DNA of 64,000 bases, from positions 62,001-126,000 of the forward strand of contig JAFREE010000047.1 of the NCBI GenBank assembly GCA_019400425.1, read 5' to 3'. The notes beneath the pieces were generated by a model. It saw only the letters and a list, made by a program, of their open reading frames with translations, had not been told where the DNA came from and did no database searches. The translations under genes and the position numbers were made by a program. Position 1 is the first letter of the stretch. Each line of letters begins with the position of its first letter. The DNA is from Hymenochaete sp. R1. Taxonomy: Eukaryota > Basidiomycota > Agaricomycetes > Hymenochaetales > Hymenochaetaceae. Shown here piece by piece: positions 1-11,686 of this stretch.

Positions 1-138
1 GCGATGGCGTCGTCGGGTCGGGGTCGGGTTGAGTCGAGCGTCAACCGACAACGTGTGTCGGGATCGGGACGGTGAGGCGTGTGTGGAAGACTGATTAGTA
101 ATAGTAACTTTAGTAAGTACTGCACCAGTACAGTACTA

Positions 139-615
139 CAGTAGTACCTCCGAATAAGCCGCCCCTTCGGTCGGAGTTTAGGGGCGGCTTATTCGGAAGC
201 ACGACCTATTGGCGGACATATGTAATAAAGATCGACGCCTATATATGGCAAGTCTGCCGGCCCTAATAAACATTTTCGACTTTTCCTGGCGAAGCAAACC
301 ATTCAAAGGCCTTTTTTCGGCTTTATATGGCCTCAATTTTCAAAAAGAGTACTTCTTTGGCAAGTCTTTACATTTTGATACTACTTTTGGCTCAAATTCA
401 CGCAGAATTCTTCTTCTTCAGTGAGGAAAATCTTGAAAATTTGCTTCTGAATAAGTCGGTCCTATGAAAATTTTCGTGAAAGAGGCGGCTTATTCGTTAT
501 TCAGAAGCGACTTATTGACCCTGAAATCTCCCCTTACGGAGGTGGGAAACAGGTATCGGGCGGCTTATTCGGAAATCCGACTTATTTGGAGGCGGCTTAT
601 TCGGAGGTACTACTG
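139..615. mobile_element. MITE-like element with 25-bp inverted ends and TA duplication
   Basis: The two ends are perfect inverted repeats of about 25 bp beginning CAGTAGTACCTCCGAATAAG, and TA dinucleotides flank both ends (137-138 and 616-617). Because CTACAGTAG is itself palindromic, the boundary could also be three bases further out on each side. The core word GGCGGCTTATTCG recurs inside (near 184, 482 and 560), and the left end folds back on itself as a hairpin (about 152-198). No open frame codes for a transposase. TA duplication with CAGT-type ends fits non-autonomous Tc1/mariner or pogo-type elements; the superfamily is inferred from these ends alone. Confidence 0.75.
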
Positions 616-618
616 TAG

Positions 619-2526
619 TACCAATACTAATAAGCATTGATTGATATCGACAGTTGAGTCGAGTTGATTATGTACTACGTATTAGGTAATTTGATACTTG
701 ATAAATTCTTTTCTCTCGGGCCCGCTCGCTCGATTCAATTACACTTGCGACTTGAAGTCGCTCTCGCGGGGAATCAAAGTACAGTCAAAGTGCGATCCAT
801 ACTTTACGCTCCCCACTCCATACTGTATTTTTAAATTATTAAGGCTAATGTTGCTTGCTATGATACACACGTACATATGCATGTATTGGGTTTATCGTAT
901 CGTATCGTGAGTTGGGTTTGAGAACGAACGAACGAACGAACGGATGTACGTAGGGGCTTGAGTCTCTTTTTGTCTGTCTCTGTTGAATCCAGGACTAGGA
1001 CTGAGAGTTGAGAGAGAGGCGTAGGAAGTGTTTCGAGGTGGGTTAGGTGGTTTAGAGTGACTGGTTGGGTGGTGACTGGTGACGGCGGCGTCTGTGCTGT
1101 GCTGTGCTGGCTTCGGGGGTTGGTCGGTCGGTGGATGTAGAAGTAGAAGTACTAGTAGACTCGGGAAGTGCGCTGGGGAGAGAGAGGGAGAGGTCAGCGT
1201 TAACGTTAATGTGAGCGCGCGAGAGAGAGAGATCTAGAGAGAACGCGTTTGGCTTGGCTTCAGAGGATCGAGTGAGTAGTACTTGGGCGGTAGGAATTAG
1301 AATTAGAATTAGATTGGGTTGGGAGACACGATGTCGCGCTTTGCGGTTAAAAAGAAAGGAGGCGGGAGAGAGAAGAGGAGTGGATAGAAGATCCGATGAG
1401 AGGAGGGGAGGGAGCATGTGTTTGGAATTGAATTGTGTTGTCGGATGAGAGAAGGGGGAGCACATGGGTGATTATGGAAGGAAGGTGGCTGGGAGAGGGC
1501 TAAGGGAAAAGGAGCCGAAAGGGGAGGGGAGTGGAGGGAGTCGGTGTGCTGAGTTGTGAGTATAAGAATGGTCTAGAATCTAGTAGAAAGTAGAGAGTGA
1601 AGTGAATAGGAGGAAACGGAAGCGGATAATGAATGTCTCAGACACGACTAGCAGACTAGTCCTGCTTGCTGCGGAGAAATGCAGAGGAGTGTGGACTCTT
1701 CTCCACGCGGTCGCGGTTGCGTACATGCGGCTCTCTCTCTCCCCTTCTCACAGCCTTCCTCTCCTCTCTTTCGTACAATACACGTATACAGTCACTCTCT
1801 CGATCTAGAATACAACGTCAGGCGCTAATATTATTGCTTTATTTTTAAAAGAAAGAAAAAGAAAAAGAAGAGGAAGAAGAAAAAGAAAAGAAAAGAAAAG
1901 AAAAAGAAAAGGAGAGAGAGAGATTACGTAACTGGATGGTACCATATGGCACCTACTTGGAGAGGACCGACCGCAATGATAATCTGACTTGACCCTGCGA
2001 GTCCCGCGTCGTCGAACAAGTCCTCCCGGTTTTTGTTGTCAATCCGCTCCCAACCCTCTCTCCCTCCTTCCTCCATCTTCTCACTTCTTGTCGACGACGA
2101 CATCCTCGACGGCGACGACGACGGCGACGACGTTCTTTTCCTTCATTCCATCTCCCTAGAACGTCGTCATTCTCGAGTATTTTTGCTTCAGTTTCGCTAC
2201 TGCACGCATTCTAGAAGCTCGTATCTCTCTCTCCTCTACCCAATCTCCCATCATTTCCGCCACCCTCTCCTCTCTCCTCTCTCCTTAGTCGTCTTTCTCT
2301 CTCTCTCTCGCAAGTATCCTCACATACCATCCCTTAATAGCCTTCTGGCAGCCTCAACCCCCACCAGCTTTTTAATTCAACTTTGCTTCCTTACCCCTTC
2401 TCATTGGAATCCTCTTTTCCCATCATTTCCTCCACTCGCCTCTTCTCTTCACAGTAGTCGACGTTGATCTCCCCCCCTCCGTCTTCTCTTCCTCTTCTCT
2501 CCCTCCTACCGCTTCATTGCTCCTCT
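619..2526. other. Intergenic and promoter DNA upstream of the large kinase
   Basis: No convincing gene. It holds a GAAC tetranucleotide run (922-941), AG- and GA-rich stretches (1150-1450), a long purine tract (1848-1923) and, at 2040-2460, strongly CT-rich DNA of the kind common just upstream of fungal start codons. Short ORFs on both strands have low-complexity translations rich in Ser, Leu and Arg and are not called. Confidence 0.6.
1848..1923 (+). repeat. Purine (A/G) low-complexity tract
   Basis: About 75 nearly uninterrupted purines built from AAAAG and GAAGA units. It is simple-sequence DNA in the promoter side of the kinase gene; no coding sense is visible. Confidence 0.85.
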
Positions 2527-5500
2527 ATGTTTCAGACGGCCCGTCGCCACGGTTTACCCTTTTCAGCGTCCCCGTCGTCCCCGAACAGCAAGAATAACAG
2601 CAAGCAATCAAAGCATCACCACCAGGAGAATCACTCTTCAGAAACCTACAGCGCACCACCCACTCCCTCCAACCCACATGTTCCCCCCGCTTCATCCCCC
2701 AACAGACCCTCCAGCGCATCGATGGTCCCCTCCAGCTTTTCCAAAGCGACAGGCAAGATCTTCCAAGCCCAGCATCGCCCTCTGACGGCCGCGACGACCT
2801 CCTCCGGCCTTCGAAGGGTCTCGGGCTCTTCCCTGCAGGGCTACTCCTCTCCTCACCCTGCCAGCGCCGGAAGCGCACACTTTGGCAGCTCCTCTCAGGG
2901 TCCCGTCCCTGCTACTTCCTCCGTTAATGCCAATGCGTCGGGATCGTCGGCAACGGCAACGCATCTTCCACATTCCGTCCCTCTCAACATCCCGACGCCC
3001 GACTCGAGCCCAGTTCCCGCGCACGCTCAACCCCCGCTGAGGCTCAACATGCCTTCCCTCTCGTCCGCGCACTACGGCCAATTTTGTCCTTCGCCCTCGC
3101 CGCTGTCGTCTGGTCTGCCCTCCCCGACACTTCCTCCCCTCCCGGCAACACACCGTCTTCAACCCTCGATTCCGGCACAGCGGACCTTGTCGCCCGTCCC
3201 CTCGCACAGATCGCCCGTCATCAACATCGGCAGCGCGTCTCCCGTCTCGCACCTGAAGGATGAGTTCAACTATCGGAAACAGGCAGGGTCGGGCGCGGTG
3301 TCGCCCGGGGCCACGAACGTGGCTCTCGCGCCATCGCTGCAACGGAGGAAGTTCTCGACGTCGTCGTGGGCGTCGTCGAATAACATGACGGGATCTGGCT
3401 CCGTGCGTTCGAAGGCAAGCTCGCAGCAGCACGAGGATATGATGGTACCGGGCGATCGGGTCGGGGAAGGGTTGCGGCTTCAGGGGGAAGTGTTGAGGCG
3501 GGTAGTGCATGATGGGAGTGAAGTGGGGGCTCAGCTAGAGGTCGTGAGGAGGCTTGGGGCGGGGAGTTATGCGGTGGTGTATCTTGTCAGGGAGGTGTTT
3601 GATATCGAGGATCAGGATCAGGGGTTAGGGAAGGAGAAGAAGAGAGAAAGGAGGATGTCGGGCGTCGTGGACGAGCTGGAGTTTTGGGGAAGGGAGGCGG
3701 ATGCGGATGTGGATGTGGATACTGCAGAGTTGGATGAGGTGGACGCATTTGATTATGAGGACGGAAGATGGAGCTTAGACGGGAATCGAGAAGTAGGGAC
3801 TGTCGAGAGGAAGGTGAGGTACGGGAAGGAGTTTGCGGTCAAGGTGCTCAGTAAGGCGGGCATGGACGAGGAGGCGCTCGAAGCGCAATTGGTCGAGGTG
3901 AGCTCATACTCATGTACCATTTCGTCCTTCTCGTAATACGTACACTCACTCTGACAACGAATTCTAATCTTTGACTCGTACTTTATGACACGTAGGCAAA
4001 CATCCACCAATCTCTCCCCGCACACCCCAACATCGTCACCCTCCACCGCGCGCTCGAAACACCCAGCTTCTTGCTCCTCGTCCTCGAGTTCGTCCCCGGC
4101 CAGGATCTGTACTACTTTCTCGAGCAAGCGCGGGACCACTACGAGCCTCAGCCACCGACCGGGAGTGGGAGCGGACGCTCAAGCCTCGATCTCGACCAAT
4201 CTCGTGATGGGGTGGATGAGGCGAACGCGAGTGTGTTGAGTGTGTGTACGGTAGGGACGACGGGGACGATGAACACGACGAGGACGCCGCCGACGCCGAG
4301 CTTGCTGTCTACGTTGAATGAGAAGCAGCTCTTGGGAAAGCGACGGATGAGGCTGATCGCGAGCATGTTTGCGCAGGTGCGTTGGTTTCGCCATCAATTC
4401 TCTTTTCCTTTCAGCTTTTTTCTCCCTTCGACCTTCTTCGATGTTGGTGTTGGTGTTGCTTGTTGGGGATGATGCGGTGTGTGTGCATATGCATGTATGC
4501 GTGTGCATGCGCTGTTGCGGTCTTCGCTCGATCGCCCCATGCTTCCCGAGATTGGGAGGCTGAAATGAGCGTGATGTGGTGGTGATGGCATAGCGAGTCA
4601 TGGTGATGTGGTGGGTCGTGGCAGTCATAGGTAGTGGTGACGTACATGCACATGCACTTTACTGCGGCTCGTGCGGTTCATACGGTCGCGCAGATGGGAG
4701 ACACGGAGATACATCGCGGGAAGCTTGATACTCGGGTCGCGACCACTAGGGGCTTGAGCTTAGGGGACTGAAACACACGCATTATGCATAACATGCACAA
4801 CACTCTTTTCTTGCATACGCATGCATTTTGAGGAATTTTCGAATTGTGACCCATGCTGACGATTTGCTTTCTCTGTTTATTTTCCCTCCTCGAACACCTC
4901 TGGACCCCGCTCCGCTGCATGGATCATCATCGGACTCGCTCGATCCGACAATTTTTTTTGGAACGCAATACGCCGCTGCTTCCTCAACCTTTATCTTTCT
5001 AAACTTAACCGCTCGCGACCGGCCCCTCTTTTTTTGGGTGGAACCATCAAATGTGTCGGCATGTGTATCACCACTGCATATATGCGCCACCCTCCCCACC
5101 CCTATCCTCCGACCTCGATCGATCGATTCGCCGCCTTGGTAACGCGGCCCAACACGTGGACTCTTTGACAATTCACTCACGTCGCCGTCGACCACGTTCT
5201 CCAATCTGTTCTGTTTCGGGCTCTGTAGATGTGCGAGGCCGTCGCGGTCTGCCACGACGAAGGCGTGTACCACCGCGACATCAAGCCCGAGAACTTCATC
5301 GTCACCGACGGATGGGAACAGCCGTCCACTTCGAGCGGCGCAGCAGTGGCATTGGCATCGGCATCGGCATTGGAAGACGACGAAGGCTTCGTCCCGCCCG
5401 CACGCCGGTGCGTTGTGGTGAAGCTGACGGACTTTGGGCTGAGCACGCGGGAGAGCGCGAGTAGCGATATGGACTGCGGGAGCGCGCCGTATATGAGCTA

Positions 5501-8500
5501 CGAGTGCCGGAATAATTGCGCACCGACGTATGCGCCGCGTGCGGCGGACGTATGGAGTTTGGGGATTGTCTTGATTAATATGTGAGTTGGCTCGTGTTTC
5601 CTTTTTTTTGTGGTTTTGGGGGTGCAACAATCGATATTGGTGTCTGGTGCGGTTGCGTCTTTTTGCGTGGTTTTTTTTTGTTTTCGGGTTATGGTGTGTG
5701 GTATCGGTGTCCGGTTTCCATGTGGAGAACGACCGATGCGGGGGTGCATTTCTTATCGTTTCTGTTGTCATTGGCATTCGTTGCTCGAACGACGATGTCC
5801 TGTTCAAAGAACGTAATTCTAACTAACATCATAACCTCGATGTAGGCTGTACCACGTCAACCCATGGACAGACACGACTCAAGGCGTCTGCCCTTCCTTC
5901 TCCACCTTTCTCGCCGCGCCCGAACACTTCTTCATTCAACGTTTCGCAGGAATGGTCCCTGCCGTGGCCGAATTCCTCGCCCGGAGGGTTTTTTGCGTCC
6001 TCCCGTCGGACGACCCTGCAGATGTCGAAGGGAGGCGCGTGGGTGCGAGGGAGCTCGGCCGATGGGCGAGGGACTTGCCTAGGCTTATGGCGAGCGAAGA
6101 GCCGGTTGGGATTCCTCCTGCGCTGGTTAGCGCGAACGCGAACGCGACGTTGGTTTCTTCGAACGAGACTGCTTCGACTGCGACTGCGACGACCATCCTT
6201 ACGCCTCCTTCTCCGAACGCGAACGTCGATAAGGGAAAGGTGTCGCCGATACATCCTTCGACGATCGTCTTTCCCGCGGCGACGGACGGGGTTAAAGAAC
6301 TCGAGCGCGAAAGCGAGGCGAGCGTCGATAAGGAGAACGCATATTATCTTGCGTCGCCGACGACGCAACATCCGTATCCTCACGTTCACCACCACGGACA
6401 CGGACACGGTCACGGTCCCAGTTCCTCAATCCTATCCCAGTCCCTCGCAGCCGTCCTCGCCCAACAAGACGCCGCGAACGGAGGCTCCTCAAGCCCCGCC
6501 TGGCGACACCGCCGTGGCCTCTCGAACGCATCGATCGGCTATCCCCTCTCGAGCGTCCCGCAGAGTCGAAGACCCGCGTCGAGGAACCAGAGTTTCTCAG
6601 CTGAGCGGCCGATGGGTGTTGGCTCTGGTTCCGGTTCTGGTCCTGGTTCTGGCCCGTTGTTGAACGCTTCGTCTGCGGGGCTGGCGAGTGCCGCTGGGAG
6701 TCGGACGGGTACGCCGTTGATCCGCGGACGTGCGCTCGGTGCGGGCGGAGAGCCCGGTAGTAGGAGTCGTGTGGGGAGTTACTGCGAGGGGCCGTCGGGG
6801 ATGCCGATGGCGATTGGGATGACGATGTCGATGAGTATGACGGGTCAGACGCCGTTGCATGGTGTGAGAGAGCTGCCGACGGTGTTTGATGAAGGGGAGG
6901 GCGACTTGTCGAACTGCTCGCTTGGGTTGGATTTCAGGCCTATTGGCGACGTTGACGAAGTGGATGATCGCGATCGCGAACGGGAAGGGATTCGGGAGTT
7001 GGAGTTGGAGCTGCAGATGGGTGGTGGTGGGCGTGGTGGTGATGCGAAAGGGCAATATCAAGATCAGGAGCAGGAAGGCGAACAGGATGGAGAGGACGAC
7101 GAGGCCGTGTCGAGGTCTACGTCGATGGTGAGGAAGCGGAAACGTGGAGCGAGGCGCGGGAAAGGCCAGATTATTCAACAGCAGCAGCAGGAGATTGCAC
7201 AATTGCGGCAGCAGGTGCAGGAGCTTCAACTAAAGCAGCAGCAGCCGGCCCAAACTCAGACTCAGACTCAGGCGCAGGCGCAGGTTCAAGCAGTTGCGTC
7301 TTCAACGTTGTCGCCGACTCAACCGTCGTTTGGACGGGGGCAGGAGGAAGGGGCGGGTACGGATACGCTCGATCAGATGGCGCGGGTGACGGAAGCGTTG
7401 TCGCGCGAGCTGAGCAGGACGAAGAACGTCCGTGGTTCGACAAGTCCTATCCCACCCGTCGCTCTTGCACACACACGCTCGCTTTCCCATCTCTCGTCTC
7501 CCACCGGACTCGAAACGGCGACGTCTCCGGCTTCGATGACGACGTCGTCGTACGCGCCTCCGCAATCTACGCCGTCGATCGCACCAACGCATCACTCGGA
7601 TTCCGCGTCTATCTTGGCGCCCTCGTCTATCTGGAGTGGGAAGAGCGGACGAAGCGGGCATAGTGAGAGGAATAGGGATAGGGAGGGGCCGCCGCCTTCG
7701 TCTGCGGCGGCTGCGCTCGCTGCTGCTGGGGGTCCTACGCCTGGTGCGATGTTCCCCTTGTCGTTCGTGTCGTCCTCTGCGTCGTCTGGGAAAGGCCGTA
7801 CGAACTCGACGGATTCGGCTTCGAGGCGGTCTGTGCTTTCTGCTTCGACAGCGTCTACAGCGACGCCTGTTCCGTCGTCTTCGTCTTCTTCTGCCGCCGC
7901 TGTGCCTGCTGCAGCGCCTGTGATTGCGAAGAAGGCGTCAAAGTGGAAGCTTACTTTTGGGAAGAGTTCGAACAACTCGTCCAATGCCAGTCTTTCGACC
8001 CCTACGCCCCCGCTCCCGCCTCCCCCAGCCCGTCCCATCTCTTCTTCATCTTCCCTTTCGCTTTCTCCGGATCCTTCTGGCGGTATAAATGCCAATGCCA
8101 ACGCCAACGCCAACGTCCAAGAGCGGCAGGCGGTGATCGACATCACCTCAGATGCGGACGCCGCTGCTGCTGTTGGTATCTCTGCTGCTGTCGCTTCCGC
8201 TGTTGATTCGCCTCCGCCTGCTGGTGCAGGCGTGGATGGTAGTGCGGGTGCGGCGAAGGTGGGGAGCACGCGACGCCGTATGCCTGCTAATTTTGGTGCG
8301 TCCCTCTCCCTTGCCCGTGCCCGTTCTCGTTCGAGACGTCGTTCCCCTTCGCCTTCTCCCCAAGTTCCCGTTCCCGTTCCTGTCCCTCCGCCTGTTCCTC
8401 CTGTTTTGAAAGAGATAGAGGCGCATACACCTACACGTGCGCAGTCGGCTACACAGTCGTCTGGAGATTCATCTCCCTCTTCTTCAGCTCCTCCCCGTTT

Positions 8501-9871
8501 CTACGCTTCGTCCCCTTCTCATTCTTTCGCCTCTGGAGTGAGCACAGTTCTAACCGGTCTCGACGCGCAATCTTCTTCATCAGGTCTCTCCCAAGTACCC
8601 GGACCGCACGCTGCGCTCCCGATGGCCGGGTTCAATGAGCCGTGGATGCGCGGGAGGAAGAACACGAACGCGAAGCAGCCGTTGACGTTGGCTGCGCTGG
8701 CACAGAATAGGGCGGCGGCGGCGAGTGCGAACAGTCTTGCGGCTTCGATGATGTCGGTTGGGTCGATGGGCTCCTTTGGGTCGGTTGGGGTCGGGAACGG
8801 GAGTGAGAAGCAGAGGAACGTTTCGCCGAGTAGCGTTCGTACTAGCCGATCGACCGCGAACTCGAACTTGAACTCGGGCTCGGGAACCTTGACTTTGACG
8901 CCCTCGCCATCCCAGACTCAGATCCAGATCCAGTCGCTTTCGGCCACGGCCACGCCATCCCAGCCTCAGTCTCAGCCTCAGTCTCAGACTCAGGCTCAAT
9001 CTCAGGCGAGCAGCAACAACTGGCGCCATTCGACGATGACGACGAGCAGCGCCTCAAGCGGGTTCACGCGATTTAGTAATGGGAGCGTTCGGAGCGTGAG
9101 CACGACGGCGACGAGTATGAGCGGGGGCAGTGGGAGTTGGCGGAATGCGTCGAATGCGAGTTTGTCGAGTAGTGTTGGGGTGGGGCATGGGAAGGGGAGT
9201 GGGAGCGGGAGCGGGAGCATGTATGCGCCTTCGGTCAGTTCGAAGAAGTCGGGCAAGTCGAGTGTGGCGTCGATCCCGCCTTCGAATGTTAAGCGTGCGT
9301 CGTATCTTTCGTTCTCGTTCTCTATGTTTAACATCGCTCATCTAATTGGCCTGTGTTTGTGTTTGTGTTTGTGTTTTTTTTTCCGTTTATGTTTATGGGA
9401 AATACAGTCATGGAAGGTGTTCCTCGACTCCTTGACGAACTCCCACGATGGGGAGACCCAGCCGCTACGCCCCCGCCGCCCCGGAAACAACGAACGCGGA
9501 AACCCAAAGACCTCGAGACGATTAACGAGCGTCCGTACGCCGCCGCGTCGAGCAACAGCAACAGCAACATCAGCAACAAGAACACGCCGGCCCTCCGCTC
9601 GCCGCTCTCGCAACGCGTCGATGCCCGGCGCAGCTCGAGCGAACTGGCGGGGCCGAGCTTCACTTCCTCATCTTCGCCTTCGGGGCTTAGTGGGTTCAGT
9701 GGCGAGTTTGGGGAGGACGGTGGTGTGGGCTTTGCTGATGGCGGTGTCGGTGTTGGTGTTGGTGTTGGTGTTGGGGAGGATGAGCGGGAGAGGGCGGACG
9801 GGACGCCGAGGAAGGTACAGAAGGGCCAGATCAACGCGTTGGCGAAGATGCTGTCTGCGCTGAGGCGTTGA
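2527..9871 (+). CDS. Very large Ran1/Sks1-like serine/threonine protein kinase
   Basis: Exons 2527-3897, 3996-4376, 5229-5581, 5846-9294 and 9408-9871 join in frame to about 2005 aa. The start is the first ATG (MFQTARRHGL); the frame opens earlier only through TTG. Residues 1-335 are Ser/Pro-rich. The kinase domain follows: glycine loop LGAGSYAVVYL near 343, ATP lysine in FAVKV near 439, catalytic HRDIKPEN near 599-606, DFG near 652 and a divergent activation end SAPYMSYECRN near 672. This order and the YECRN variant resemble fungal Ran1/Sks1-type kinases involved in nutrient and meiotic control. Odd points are an acidic insert of roughly 90 residues between glycine loop and lysine, and a tail of some 1300 residues, rich in Ser, Ala and Gln, with a Gln-rich probable coiled coil and Gly-Val dipeptide repeats. 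Substrates cannot be read from sequence. Intron 2 is unusually long (852 nt). Confidence 0.85.
4477..4512 (+). repeat. 36-nt alternating purine-pyrimidine run in kinase intron 2
   Basis: Within the 852-nt second intron, every base from 4477 to 4512 alternates purine and pyrimidine (GTGTGTGCATATGCATGTAT and onward). Such runs can adopt left-handed Z-DNA in vitro; any role here is inference. The same intron has several further GCATGCAT-like words near 4640 and 4815. Confidence 0.7.
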
Positions 9872-11686
9872 GGCGTTGAGTTGGAGAACAGGAGGAGAAG
9901 AAATATCTGAAGAAGGGAGCGGGAGGCGATGGATTGGATTCGGTTCGGTTCGGATGACGTTTCTCGTCTTTTTCTTTCCTTTGCTTTTCTTTCCTCAACA
10001 AGCATAAGTCTCATTTCATTTTTCTCTGCCGTCCTCTTTTGTCTTTTCTTTTCTTTTCTTTCTTTGTCACCCTTTCCCGGCCAAAAAGTTCGTTAGTTTC
10101 GCGTCGTCGTGGTTGGGCTGGAGGAGCTCGGTCGGTTGATCGGTTGGTGTTCTCGCCAGCACCGGCACCTCCAGTCCAGCTTAATGTTTTTGGCCCCCTA
10201 TTTTTTTGCGTGTTCGTACGTGTCCGTGGTCGTGGTCGTGGTCGTGTGTGCGTCCACCATATCACACATGGTCTTTTTCTCCGTCCCCTGTCTCCTGTCT
10301 CCTGGCCCGCCTATCGCGGAGTCGCTCATACTTTCCTTTCTCGTTCTCGTTCCCAACTCCCAATTCCACGTTCCACATTTTACGTTTTTTTTTTACATTT
10401 CAATCGCAAACTCAGATCGCAAACATCATTCTTAACTCGTCTTCCGACCTTCCTTCCTTCCTTCCTTCTTTCTTTCCTTCCCTGTTTTTCTCCCCCCCCC
10501 CCCCTCATTTTTCATTCCCGGTAGTCATATAGGATCCCCAATCCACTCTCGAACTTGCAAACCCAAACCCAAACAAACTCCCCCAAGCTCAAGGCCCAAT
10601 TATATTTTTTTGTCCCTCATATTTTGTGTCCCTCTTTTTTTCTGTGTCGTTTGTCGTTTGTCCGTTTGTCGATTTTATATTCGGTAGTCAGATAGTCAGA
10701 TAGTCAATAGCGTATATGTGTGTGTGCTTTTATAGCTTCGGTTTTTTATATGTTCTTTTCTATTTTTTGTCCGACTTTTTTTTCACTTTTTTTAAACTTC
10801 CCTCCGTCCTCTGTCCTCGTCCTTTGTGCCCATGAAGCCAATGGACTAAGGGGCTAAAGGAATGGAGCGGTTGAAGTGGTTGAAGCAAGAAGCGATAAGC
10901 CATAAGCAATGAAGTAAAGTAATAAAGACGAAAGACATTGGGGTTTATATATAATATATTGGTATCATTATACATATGCATGTCAATATATGATATCGAT
11001 CCGTCATCAGTGAACGCGAAAGAACGACTCTTCCTTCAGTTCCTTGTCCTTGTTTTTGTTACTGTATTTTGTCTTGTTTTGATAAAAAAAATTTCACTTC
11101 CTCGGGTTCATGCGTCGCGTCGAATCTAAATCGAAATCGAAAGCGAGATCGGAGGATACGGTTCGGTACCACTTACAGTAGTTCGTTCGTTCAGTCCTTC
11201 CGGGTTTCTGTCTTTTTGTTTTGTTTTTTTCCTTCCCTGCGTCCTGCATCCTGCGTCAAAACTGAGAGCGGCTTCCGAGCTTCGGGTGTTACACTGGCAC
11301 TGGCACACCAGCACCAGCAGTACCAGACTACCCAGTGCGCTGTCGCTGTCGATTATTGATACATGTATAATATTAATGTGAAACTCGAATAAGACACGAA
11401 CGTTCACTCGGGACTCAGGGCTGCGATTCTGCTAGAATAATAATAATATCCACTGATCCAGTTCAAGTTGGCGTCAGAATTCAAAACACCACGTGTTACA
11501 AAGGCCCCAAGGGGAAGGTGTGTTAGAGGAATGAGAATGAGAATGGGTACGTATTGTTCAACTGTGTTCGAAAATACGAAGACGGGACGGGAATGAGCGC
11601 CGGGGAAGTGGAACCTGAACTCGGCGTATAGTAGTAGACACGTACACTCGGAGACTTGTCAATATTTTTTATTATTAATGTCAGGC
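9872..11686. other. Gene-free spacer after the kinase
   Basis: Presumed 3' untranslated DNA of the kinase, then AT-rich intergenic sequence. It contains pyrimidine tracts, notably CTTC units and a poly-C run around 10440-10505. ORFs here are short, low in complexity or antisense to the kinase 3' end. I see no gene, RNA or transposon. Confidence 0.6.

Noticed and set aside
1052..1465. 137-codon minus-strand ORF, Ser/Thr-rich
   Set aside because: Simple-sequence translation from AG-rich promoter DNA; no ATG context, homology or splice logic, and the other strand is equally open.
2692..3510. 272-codon minus-strand Arg-rich ORF
   Set aside because: Antisense to kinase exon 1 with Arg/Gly-rich shadow composition and no domain.
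7592..8269. 225-codon minus-strand ORF inside the kinase gene
   Set aside because: Shadow of the GC-rich, Ser/Ala-biased coding strand; complete kinase tail on the plus strand explains the lack of stops.
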